Below, one piece after another: positions 11,600 through 21,520 of a DNA stretch of 32,738 nt (its first letter is position 1; every line of letters starts with the position of its first letter). Made by a program: the position numbers and the translations under genes. The DNA comes from Plantago elongata (lineage: Eukaryota; Streptophyta; Magnoliopsida; Lamiales; Plantaginaceae): the NCBI GenBank assembly GCA_036897095.1, contig JAYMSP010001388.1, positions 1 to 32,738 of the forward strand, read 5' to 3'. The notes beneath the pieces are model-generated. The model was not told where the DNA came from and searched no databases. It saw only the letters and a list, made by a program, of their open reading frames with translations.

Positions 11600-11633
11600 A
11601 CCCTAACGACGTAGTTTTTCACGTAAACCCTAA
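11600..11633 (+). promoter_or_regulatory. Telo-box motifs upstream of UTP21
   Basis: ACCCTAA lies at 11600-11606 and AAACCCTAA at 11625-11633, about 130 bp before the start codon. The AAACCCTA telo-box is a known feature of plant promoters for ribosomal-protein and ribosome-biogenesis genes. Its presence fits the gene product. The regulatory role is inferred. Confidence 0.55.
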
Positions 11634-11761
11634 ATCCTTAAACCCCTCTCGTCTCGTCTTTCTCCATAATCCACCAAACCTCTGCTTCACTCCCCATCAC
11701 CCAACGGCCGCCACCTCCGGCCACCGTTTCGTGCCCGTTCCGGCACACACAGAATACAAGA

Positions 11762-14700
11762 ATGGGTATTTTCGAACCATTTCGAGCTATTGGCTACATA
11801 ACAACTCACGTCCCCTTTTCCGTCCAACGCCTCGGCACCGAAACCTTTGTCACTGTCAGCGTCGGCAAATCCTTCCAAATTTACAATGTAACGCTCTTCT
11901 TCCCTCACCACTCATACTCTCTGCTTAATTTCGACATTCTAACTCTCAATTTCATTTTCTGCAGTGTGCTAAGCTCAATTTGGTGCTCGTAGGTAAGCTC
12001 AGCCTTTTTTTCTTTTAACTCCACCGATTGTTTCGTAAATCTTCTTTTGTTGATAAATGAACTGATCATAGAGATGCTTTTAGTTCCGGTTTGTTCTATT
12101 ATGAAGTTTAGTAGGTTATGTGCGCTAGAATTCGGCTTGCTACTATTTGCTGTCCATGGACTATAATTTCGTATCTGAATTTTTATTTGGCTGGACAAGT
12201 GATATAAAGCTTCTCTCTGTCTCATGTTTCAGTATACAGTATATAGTAATTCGGAACGTTTTAGTTTTAATTGAACGGAATTGTATGAATAAAAAGGATA
12301 ACAAGCACAAATTAGAGAATAAAGTGTGTTACCTGCTTGCCTGGTGCAACAAGTGTCTGAAAAAATCCTTGCACAAAGGGAAGGTTAATATCCTGCTGAT
12401 GCTGAGGATTTAATGTTGGCGGAACTACAGGTCCACAGCTACCAAAGAAGATAAGAGCCCTGACGTCCTATCGTGACTTTACATTTGCAGCATATGGAGA
12501 AAAAATTGCTGTCTTTAAGCGTGCTCATCAGGTATGTCACAGTACAGGTTAAGTTAGAAATTGTCATGTTGCTGCTCCCTGGTTTATAAATTAATCTTGG
12601 TTTTGATATGATTAATCGGACTAAATCATTACTTTTTGAACAGGTGGCGACTTGGGAGAGTCACAGTGCTAAAGTCAATTACCTGCTTCTTTTTGGCGAT
12701 CAAATTTTAAGTGTGGATGTTGATGGAAACATCTTCATCTGGGCGTTTAAAGGGATAACAGAGAGTATGTCTCCTGTTGGTCATATTTTACTTGGAGACA
12801 AGTTCAGTCCGAGTTGCATAATGCATCCAGATACATACCTGAACAAGGTATATTATTGCTTTCTCCATTGAAATGACACATGTCTAGTTTCTAAAATACT
12901 AGGATGAATATATTGTTCCTATTAGCTGGTCCCTTATCTGAATATTCTACTCACGTGAAATGTTGCAAACAGGTAATTCTTGGAAGTCAAGAAGGTACTC
13001 TGCAACTATGGAACATTAGCTCAAAGAAAAAAATCCATGAGTTTACAGGATGGGGTGCAGCTATTTCTTGCTGTGTTTCATCACCAGCACTAGATGTTGT
13101 TGCTGTTGGCTGTTCTGATGGAAAGATTCATGTTCATAACATCCTTTGTGATGAAGAGATTGTTACGTTCAATCATTCTATCCGAGCTGCGGTGACTGCT
13201 TTATCTTTCTCCTCTGATGGACAGCCTCTTCTAGCTTCTGGTGGTTCTTCTGGTGTTATAAGCATATGGAATCTTGAAAAAAAGCGACTTCAGTCTGTTA
13301 TTAGAGAGGCACATGATTCCTCTATAGTTTCTCTTCACTTTTTCCCCAACGAACCTGTGCTGATGAGTTCATCAGCAGATAATTCAATAAAAATGTGGAT
13401 ATTTGATACAAGCGACGGGGATGCTCGTCTTCTGCGTTTTAGAAGTGGGCACAGCGCTCCTCCTCTATGTATCAGATTCTATGCCAACGGAAGACATATC
13501 CTTTCAGCTGGTCAAGATCGTGCTTTTCGACTTTTCTCTGTCATCCAAGACCAGCAGAGTAGAGAACTTTCTCAAAAACATGTATCCAAAAGAGCAAAGC
13601 GACTCAAATTGAAAGAGACGGAAATAAAGCTCAAGCCTGTAATTGCATTTGATGTTGCTGAAATCAGGGAGCGTGATTGGTGCAATGTGGTAACTTGCCA
13701 CATGGATACCAGTCAAGCATATGTATGGAGGCTTCAAAATTTTGTTATTGGAGAACACATTCTGTCACCGCACCCAGAGGAGCCAACACCAGTTAAGGCA
13801 TGTGCCATCAGTGCGTGTGGCAATTTTGCAGTGATAGGCACAGCAGGTGGTTGGATTGAGCGATTTAATCTTCAGTCCGGAATCAGCAGAGGCAGTTATG
13901 TTGATCTCTCAGAACCAAAAAAGTGTGCTCATGATGGTGAAGTGGTTGGTGTTGCTTGTGATTCGACAAATTCACTTCTGATAAGTGCGGGATATCATGG
14001 GGATGTAAAGGTTTGGGATTTCAAAGGACGCGAATTAAAATCAAGATGGAGTGTAGGTAGCACGCTGGTCAAGATTGTCTATCAGCGATACAATGGTCTT
14101 TTGGCTACTGTTGCAGACGACTTGATTATCCGTTTGTTTGATGTTGTTGCACTAAGGATGGTTCGGAAATTCGAAGGTCATAAAGATCGTGTTACAGATA
14201 TGTGCTTTAGCGAGGATGGTAAATGGCTATTAACATCTAGCATGGATGGGACTCTTAGAATTTGGGATGTAATCCTAGCCAGGCAAATAGATGCTGTACA
14301 TGTTGAAGTACCTGTCACGGCTTTGTCTCTATCTCCAAACATGGATATTCTGGCTACAACTCATGTTGGCCAAAATGGGGCTTATCTGTGGGTTAATCAG
14401 GCTATGTTTTCAGCCCCTACTATGTATAATATACATGGTAGTGGCAATGAAGTTGTGAGTGTGAAGTTACCAGCTGTCTCGTCAAATCAAGATTCTCTGC
14501 ATGATGATTCTGATAAGATTATTGTTGATTCTGAAAAAGGTGAAATTCATCCGGACTCTCCAGTTTTGCAAGGACAGATACCTGATCTTGTGACACTCTC
14601 ACTCTTACCCAAGAGCCAGTGGCAGAGCTTGATCAATTTGGATTTAATAAAAGCTAGAAACAAACCGATAGAACCCCCTAAAAAGCCTGAAAGGGCTCCT

Positions 14701-15469
14701 TTTTTCTTGCCTTCTATTCCGACTCTCTCTGGGGAAATAGTGTTCAAACCTTCAGAAACTGCTGAGGAGAAGAAGGATCAGGAAAATGATGCAACAAGAA
14801 AAAGAACGGTAACTGCTGATATGGATGTCTCACAATTCTTGAAGTTCCTCCAGCATGCACACGAAGAAAAGAATTGTAAGTTCACTGTTTCAATAGTTTA
14901 TTCAAGTTATTATTTGGTTTTTGTTCAGTTTTCAACTAAAGACTGACATTAGAAAGTTTAGTTTCACACTTTCACTTACATGTGGCTGGTAATATTGTGC
15001 AGATCCAGCATTTACAGATTATATGAAAGGTTTATCTTCTTCAGCTTTAGATATGGAATTGAGGATGCTACTGATATTAGAAGACAATGATGATGATGAT
15101 GATGAGGAGGAGGAGGAGGCTGGCAAGAGGCCTGAACTTCATTTCCTAGAACTTCTTATGGATTATTTCATTGAAGAGGTTTCATGCAGAAACAATTTTG
15201 AGTTTGTTCAAGCTCTACTTAGATTATTCTTAAAGGTATCAATTGTTGTTGTCATTGTGCTAGTTTATATCCTTTTCTGGTGCAACCTTGTACTAATCCC
15301 TTTCATTTGTTGCAACCAGATCCACGGTGAGACTATTAGGTGCCAGCCGGTTTTACAAGAGAAAGCACCTAAACTTATGGAAGTTCAGTCTGCAATATGG
15401 CAAAAAGTCGACACCTTGTTTCAGAGTACGAGATGCATGGTTTCGTTTATAAGTAACTCACAGTTTTGA
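11762..15469 (+). CDS. UTP21: U3 snoRNP-associated WD40 protein UTP21 (WDR36), complete
   Basis: Component of the UTP-B part of the small-subunit processome, which binds the 5' external spacer of pre-rRNA and is needed for 18S maturation in the nucleolus (family knowledge). Exons: 11762-11887, 11965-11992, 12431-12531, 12644-12847, 12973-14875, 15003-15235, 15320-15469. All junctions are GT/AG, phases agree, and the product is 914 residues, the usual family length. It starts MGIFEPFRAIGYI, a conserved N-terminus. WD-type repeats run from about residue 95 to 630, with blade ends such as GTLQLWNI, GVISIWNL, GDVKVWDF and GTLRIWDV, consistent with two seven-bladed propellers. The C-terminal Utp21 domain (about 680-912) includes PKSQWQSLINLD and PFFLPSIP. 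An acidic tract (about residues 818-828) sits inside it. The large fifth exon is open upstream into intron sequence, so an ATG at 12904 is not the start. Telo-box motifs lie upstream. Confidence 0.96.
15089..15118 (+). repeat. (GAT)5(GAG)5 coding microsatellite in UTP21
   Basis: Five GAT codons followed by five GAG codons encode DDDDDEEEEE in the C-terminal domain of UTP21. Acidic tracts here are common in the family, but the pure codon runs make this a likely length-variable site. Confidence 0.85.
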
Positions 15470-15748
15470 TTCTTTTCCTTTTTTGCTTCTTGTGGCTTTG
15501 TTCCATTTTTGCCGCTCTGGATTTTAGTTGTAAGCATTGTAACTTAATATATAAATTGGGAGAAGTGTTCGCCATGGCCAACATGTTTTGAATTACTGTA
15601 ACTTCTTTTAAAAATTGTTTTGTTCAGATGACTTGTACCGGTTCTGTGGTTTTTTATGGTAACATTTACAAGCATAACCTTACAAGAATAATTGGTTTAT
15701 CTTGAAAACGAACCATTTTCAAGGCCTTGCGATAAGTAGTACTAGTAT
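15470..15748. other. UTP21 3' flank, no further gene
   Basis: A T-rich 3' untranslated and flanking sequence with several TTTT runs and an AT-rich patch near 15548. No reading frame or RNA gene is visible before the inverted-repeat element begins. Confidence 0.55.
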
Positions 15749-15807
15749 TACTCCCTTCGTTCGAGTAAACTTCGTACATTTGTCATTTTGAATGGAGAAT
15801 TTTTTTT

Positions 15808-15976
15808 TTCACATTAAAAACTCTTCGCGTTTTTTGAAAATACACTTTAACCTTTGTTTTTTTTTCACTTTACACCACAACATTAGTTGATGGTCCACGA
15901 TTATACAAAGGTTTGAACGGCGTGAGTTTGGCCATCAGTTTGCGTGGTACTCACGCCCAGTAAGGACAAAATGGCG
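15808..15976 (+). repeat. Left terminal inverted repeat of the MULE
   Basis: Matches the complement of 21056-21225 over its whole length with scattered differences. Shared blocks include GTTTTTTGAAAATACAC, TTTTTTTTTCACTTTAC and AAAGGTTTGAACGGCGTGAG. Long inverted repeats of this kind are typical of Mutator-type elements. Confidence 0.9.
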
Positions 15977-16115
15977 AAATCAACTCTGTTTTCCCTCCAT
16001 TTCCTCCCTCCATTTCCTATCCCATTTTCCCTCGATTTCCATTTTGACTCTATTCATTCCCAATTCTTAATCTAGCTCCTCATTCCATCCAATTCACTCA
16101 AATTCATCACTGAAA

Positions 16116-16578
16116 ATGGCAAACACTGATCCGGAACCTACAATTTGTCATTGTGGCTTAGTGAGTGCAAGGTTCACCTCTTGGACTGACTCCACATCCG
16201 GGAAGAAGGTTTGAAAGGTGTCAATTGTATGGGGTAAGTATTCAAATTTATTATTTTTGTTAGAATGATTTGAGTGCAGTTGAGTGATGTTCCTCTTGGT
16301 TGATAATGTAGAAAAAAAACAGAGCCCCGTGTAAGCACTGGACTTGGATTGATCCAAGAATGTGTAATAGATCCATCTAAATCATTCCCGGTTTATTGAG
16401 ACGAATCAATGCATACGAGGCAAGAGTTGGTGCATTGGAGGAGGAAAATGCACGACTAAGGGCTCAACTTCAGAGTGTGCATGCTATGAATGAAACTTCG
16501 GGGGAGGACATGAAGAATGAGATCGCTGAGTTAAGTTCTAGGATCGAAGAATTACGTGTCCGAGTTGGTATTAACTAG
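16116..16578 (+). pseudogene. GRF-type zinc-finger / coiled-coil gene carried by the MULE, broken
   Basis: Two exons (16116-16233 and 16312-16578) with a GT/AG intron. Exon 1 starts MANTDPEP and has CHCG and FTSWTDS. In another frame it continues PGRRFERCQLYG. Exon 2 has CKHWTWID, then IIPGLLRRI and a heptad-rich tail with LEEENARLRAQL. This order (Cys pair, G-R-x-F-x-x-C, later Cys-x-x-W) fits a GRF zinc finger, a single-strand nucleic-acid-binding fold, followed by a coiled coil. Breaks: a one-base frameshift near 16195-16200 and an in-frame TAA at about 16377-16379, just before IIPGLL. It is convergent with the transposase gene. Its function in transposition is unknown. GRF genes are known as high-copy families in plants. 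Confidence 0.75.
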
Positions 16579-16731
16579 TTTCGAAGATAAGTGTAATGAA
16601 TTAAGTAGTAGTAATTAAGTCAGCTAGCATGGTAATGGGTTGTATTGAATGACTGAAGTCATCAATTTTGTAGTAATTGAGGATTATGTGAAATTAAATC
16701 TTGCTTTTGCAGCAATTGTTTTACAGTCTTA

Positions 16732-16862
16732 CACTTTAACCTTTCCAAGTATCGGTCAACATATGAACCTTACCAGAAAGTATTAGTCAACACATTAACC
16801 TTTTAGCAAAGTTTCAGTCAACACATTAACCTTTCATGCAAGTTTGAAAATACACCAAAACC
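16732..16862. repeat. Tandem repeat of 31-bp period inside the MULE
   Basis: Five phased copies of a CAC-NNN-AACC core (CACTTTAACC, CATATGAACC, CACATTAACC twice, CACCAAAACC) start at 16732, 16760, 16791, 16822 and 16853. Units usually end AGTCAA. The last unit reads TTGAAAATACACCAAAACCTTT, close to TTGAAAATACACTTTAACCTTT in the terminal inverted repeat. It lies between the 3' ends of the two convergent element genes. Confidence 0.8.
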
Positions 16863-17321
16863 TTTTGAAATGTGTGTTATAGCACTGTACAGAAACTGCA
16901 GGACACAAAATAGATAAAACAGGACAAATGCAGTAATCTGAGTTGAATCATGTACAGAAACTAACCAAGCAACAACACCAATAATAAAGTATCATTCCAT
17001 TGATGATTTTCAAGTAGCAAAGTATCAAAATATCACCAATAACCATTACATTTCCAAGCCTAACAGGTCCATCAAGCAAAATATCACTAGCTATCATGCA
17101 ACTCTAACAGTCCAAAATATTCCAACCATCATAGCAAAATCTAAACAAACTAAGAAGAACTACTGTCACTTTTTAGATGTACCAGTCACACTTGACTCTT
17201 GAGATAATTTGGAGCTTTTAATTGGTCTGAAGACAAATCTTCTGTTTGTTGTTGTATAATTGTACACACTTGACTGCCGGCTTTCCTTGAAGTATTGTGC
17301 CAACTGCTGAAATTCAAGTTG

Positions 17322-20300
17322 TTACTTGAATTGATCCGCAATAGTCTTCTTCACCAATGTAGCTTTCTTTTGAGTAGGCTTCTACAAACACAGAATCCAT
17401 GTAGTTGATATGAGCTAGAAGAATAAAAAGGGCAGAAAACACAAACATAACCAAGGGACAAACTTATACCTTTGGAGCCGGAGCTGGAGCTGCATTAGAG
17501 GGACCTTCCTCTTCCTCTTCAAGAATCAACCTTCTTTTTCTTGGTAGACGTTTTCTAGCCTGAACTGGTTCACTTGGTTGAGTTGGCTCATTTGGCTCAT
17601 TATCATCTGCAACCTTAACCAAACACTCCTCATAATTGTGTTCTATTATCTTGCAGTAGGAACATTGTTGAGGTGAAGTTTTCTATCAACCAAGTAACAT
17701 TGTTCAATCAATGACATAAATAATAAGTAACAATCATATAAAAAGATTACAATCTCAACAAGTAACAATGAAGAAGTTAGATACCTTGGCCTTGCAGTTT
17801 TCTTTTGCTTCCAAGTAACAATAATAATAGTACCTTAGCCTTGCTAGTACTAGCATTTGGACATTCTTTACTCCTTTTCACACAACCAGCCTTATTATGT
17901 CCTGGTAGCTTGCAGTATGAACACTTCATTATCATGCCATGCCTTCCCAACTTGCCAGTTTCTTCAGCTTTCTGAAGTGCAAGTCTTGCTTTTGCTTCTT
18001 GAATTTCAATGGAGCTCTTCTTTCTTGTATTTTTTAAAGGCCTTCCAGGCATCTTTTCTGGGACTGGAGGCAACATACAAGGGAGATCAGACCTAGGCCA
18101 TTCTGATTGCCCCCCCTAAGAGGAAGCATCCCATTTATGTATACTTTCAGGTAGGTTGCTCTCTTATTGCACTCATCCACACAGTCTTCAATAGGATGGC
18201 CTAGAATGTTCAAGTAACAGATGGAATGCCAACATGGATAGCCCACAAGCTGCCACTTCCTACAAGTGCAGGTTCTTCACCACTGAGACTATCCACCTAT
18301 CCATCCCCCAACCATTATACTGCACCTCAAACTCCTCCAAGCCACTGTACACACAGGTGAATTGATTTGCCTTGAATCTACCACACTCCAACTTTTCTCT
18401 AACCATGGGACAAACATCTCCCCACCAGTGCTCAACCTTACTTCTACTCACCCAAACCCTCTTCATTAGCAACACCCTTACGTCTTCTAACATGTCAATA
18501 ATAGACTTTTCCCTTGGCTCCAATATCATCGAGTTGAAGGCTGCTTACATATTGTTCATACATACATCAGTCTTGACATGAGTTTTGAAGTGTGATCTAC
18601 TCCAATGCTCTGCAGGCTTCTTTACTAACCATTTATGTGCAGCCTCATCTTTGCTTCTCAACTCCTCCATGATTTCTTCAAAATCAACTACTCTAGTTGC
18701 AGTAGCAACCCTTCACAATAGTTATTTAGTTGCTAAGCCTCCATGATGTTGTTTCATGTTGTTATATAAGTGAACCACACAAAACCTATATTCTGAATTA
18801 GGGAACAAACTATCAACTACATTGATAAGGCCCTTTTGCTTATCAGACATCCAAGTAAATTCTCCAGTATCTTGATCAATCCCCAAATCATTGTCAACAT
18901 ACTCCAAGAACCATTTTCAAGTATCTGTTTTCTCCTTCTCAACAATTGCATATGTTATGGGATATAGTGAGTTATTTGGGTCAATTTCCAAAGTAGTCAA
19001 CACAATGCCACCATTCTTTCCTCTCAAATGTGCACCATCTAGGAATATGATCCTCCTCAGTGACTCAAACCCCCTATTCAATACACCTAAACATATGTAC
19101 AATCTCTTGAATATTTGTCTTCCATCCTCACAGACAAATGGTTTAATCCTCATTGTGTTGGTTTTATCACTCTTCATTATTTCAGCAGCATACCTCCATA
19201 AGGAATCATACTGAGCATCCTCACTTCCAGATTTTTTCAACTGTACAATCTTCTTAACCCTGTACAGTTTGTTCTTCTTCACTTTCACCCCCTTTTTGCT
19301 CCTGATTACTGACATCATTGAGTTAACCTTCCACTTTCCAATATTTTTTATCTCCTCTTCATATTGCTCAGCAATCCACCTTGTTGAGGCAGCTTTTACA
19401 ACCTCCTGCCTTGCACATTTGTGCACAATATTTAGTGCCTTGATTTGCATAGTTGCAGCTCCCTTCCCATGGAGTGAATTTTCTTGCAGTCTCCAAGGAC
19501 AAGAATTAGACCTACAAGATACTATAATTCTGCCTTCATCATTCCTATCCCAACTGAGGTCTTTGCCATGTTTAATTGAATGGCTTCTTATAGCATTTCT
19601 CAACACCTTGTTGTCAGGAAATACCATTCCCATCTTAAACTTTGGATCATCCATGTCAGTTTGAGGGTTGAACAATGGGAAGCCTTTATAGGTGCTTGGT
19701 TGAGTCATAATGGCAGTGGTAGGTGGTATTGTTACCTCTTGTCCACCTCTTGCATTTCCATCAAATTCCTTGCGATCTAACCCTCCCATCCACTGATGAA
19801 TAAAACTCTGCAGTCTCATTAGTCAACTCACAATCACTGTCCACAAATACATTCTCCAACTCTGAGTCCTCTCCTACAGATTGCTCATCCAAATCTAGTA
19901 CACAAGCATCTCTATCATCCAACAAGTGTGAGAGCATGTCAGGGTCAATATGCACAGTTGGAGCTGCATTAGATTGCTCATCATTTTCCTCATGTTCACT
20001 TGCCTCATCATCATTACCATTCAAATTGCCATCATCTTCATCATTACCACTCAAACTGCCATCCTCATCTACCAAACTCACATCATCACTATCACTTTGA
20101 TCACTTCCATCATATGCACTTTCACTGTCACTATCACCCTCACTGCTCTGTTCATCACTTGCCACATTTTCTTCATCACCTTTCTCTTCACCTATCTCTA
20201 CTTCAGTCTCCTCCTCATTTTCATCACTTGCCACCTCTTCACTTAAGTCTACTACATATACACCCACTGATTGCCCAATATCTGCTAAAAACCCCAAACT

Positions 20301-20923
20301 ACAAGCATCTAAATCAGTCTTAATAGGCACCAAGTCTGCACAAGTATTTGGACCACTCTTTGACATGTAGAATCTCACATAATTTGGATCAACACCACAC
20401 TCCTTACCCATTGCAGAAACTTCTATCATGCTCATTTCATCAACATTACACCAGTCAAACCAGTCAACTAAACCTCCATCATATGAACTCTTGTCCTTAT
20501 TAAACTTACCATGATGATACATTATAATGGTGAAGTTGAAACTGCATGGAGCTGCACACACACAACAAACAGAGAAACAGAGCATTTTCAGTTACTTTGG
20601 ACAAACTAATGGGCACACATATATACTACTCAATGTACTCTTAACATGGGAGACATCAAGAATCTTACACACCCAACAGATAGACAAATATATATGAATC
20701 CCAATGTAATATACTATCTTCTTAATACTACTTCTACTTCACTAAACAACTATTTCCAAAAAACTTCAAGTTTAACATAAACAACAATAAAAAGAAGAGA
20801 AAGAACCATTTTTTTAAACTTCAATTACACTCAAGTAAAAGAAGAAACGCAAGACATACCATATTCAGGAGTTGTGCGGCCCGGCGGAATGTTGGTCGAC
20901 GAACTCCTTTTCTTGCAATACAT
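17322..20923 (-). pseudogene. MURA-type MULE transposase gene, multiply broken
   Basis: DDE-class transposase. Exon 1 is probably 20923-20860 (MYCKKRSSS), in phase with an acceptor at 20552. Then come a PB1-like N-terminal region, a long acidic D/E/S-rich stretch, NPQTDMDDPKF, a zinc-binding DNA-binding region with SCPWRL, and the catalytic core. First Asp is in FLDGAHLRG (19037-19039); second Asp is in WMSDKQKG (18842-18844). Next are a SWIM zinc motif CTCRKW...GYPCWH (18270-18220), a CCHC knuckle (17923-17882), and a second knuckle (17664-17623) in exon 17683-17470. A last exon 17381-17322 ends DQFK-stop. Breaks: a frameshift near 19765-19820; stops at 18917-18919 (Trp site), 18722-18724, 18713-18715 and 18545-18547; frameshifts near 18262 and at a C-run 18111-18117. 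The usual third-acid position (18542-18544) reads Ala. Confidence 0.88.
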
Positions 20924-21055
20924 CGCAATTATAGCAAAATCGATCGATCGTTAAGTTTTCGTTTTTTAATTTCTTCAGACTTTTCAGATGGTTTTTGATG
21001 AATGAGGAGGAATTAGGGCTAATTAAAATTTGAATATGTATTTCTGGTGTTGTTT

Positions 21056-21225
21056 CGCCATTTTTGCCCTTACAGGCGTGTGAGTATCACGCAAAACTAA
21101 CGTCCAAACTCACGCCGTTCAAACCTTTGTGTAACTGTGGACCGTCAACTAGCGTTGTGGAGTAAAGTGAAAAAAAAAAAGGTTGAGGTGTATTTTCAAA
21201 AAACGCGAATAGTTTCTAGTGTGAA
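21056..21225 (-). repeat. Right terminal inverted repeat of the MULE
   Basis: Inverted counterpart of 15808-15976. It ends TAGTGTGAA, followed by eight T bases. Similarity to the left repeat fades just inside the CGCCATTTT block. Confidence 0.9.
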
Positions 21226-21402
21226 TTTTTTTTCTCTTTTTAATAAACAATCTCAACTTTACACAAAAAATACACATTTTGTCATAAAAATTACACTTTT
21301 CCCCACCTTCTTCATTTTTTATCATCACTTTAACTTTTCGCATAAAACTACATGTCAACCCTAACGTATGCAGTTTGATGGGAAGGAAGAAGTATATTAT
21401 TA

Positions 21403-21492
21403 GACAACGAATTAGTGCAGCTCAGTTGATAAGTCGCTTCCCCTCCAACCAATTGGTGGGGTTCGAGTCATCATTACCGTTTTTAAAAAAAA
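21403..21492 (+). mobile_element. Second copy of the tRNA-derived SINE
   Basis: Starts GACAACGAATTAG, then GCAGCTCAGTTGATAAG (A-box region) and GGGGTTCGAGTCATC (B-box region), and ends in an A-run. It shares its head and box spacing with 9662-9754 but is more diverged. No clear target-site duplication was found. It lies immediately outside the Stowaway right end. Confidence 0.75.
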
Positions 21493-21520
21493 GATGAACA
21501 TCATGGAATGAACCATTGAA

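Larger units (their letters stand above)
15808..21225. mobile_element. Mutator-like element (MULE), decayed, 5.4 kb
   Basis: About 170-bp terminal inverted repeats bound the element. It encodes a MURA-type transposase on the minus strand and a GRF zinc-finger gene on the plus strand. If the ends are TTCACA/TGTGAA, eight T bases flank each side (15800-15807 and 21226-21233), compatible with the 8-9-bp duplications of MULEs. The poly-T makes that weak evidence. Both genes contain stops and frameshifts, so the copy is non-autonomous now. Confidence 0.88.
15751..21392. mobile_element. Stowaway-like MITE split by a Mutator-like element
   Basis: The left end CTCCCTTCGTTCGAGTAAAC at 15751 and the right end (complement CTTCTTCCTTCCCATCAAAC) at 21392 align as diverged inverted repeats, about two-thirds identical over 32 positions. 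TA flanks both (15749-15750 and 21393-21394), as for Stowaway/mariner MITEs. Subtracting the Mutator-like element 15808-21225 leaves about 224 bp, a normal MITE length. The nesting is inferred from the ends, because the interior halves are too diverged to align by eye. Confidence 0.5.

Noticed and set aside
12904..12972. Start of a separate 680-residue WD40 protein at the ATG 12904
   Set aside because: This is intron sequence read through into UTP21 exon 5. The acceptor AG at 12971-12972 and phase continuity with exon 4 fix the exon start at 12973.
16732..16862. CRISPR-like array
   Set aside because: Units are contiguous and diverged with no unique spacers, and the locus is a plant transposon.
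19269..19664. 131-codon plus-strand frame
   Set aside because: Opposite-strand shadow of the transposase DNA-binding and core region.
19950..20323. His/Thr-rich plus-strand frames
   Set aside because: They mirror the acidic D/E/S codon run of the transposase on the other strand and have no family resemblance.
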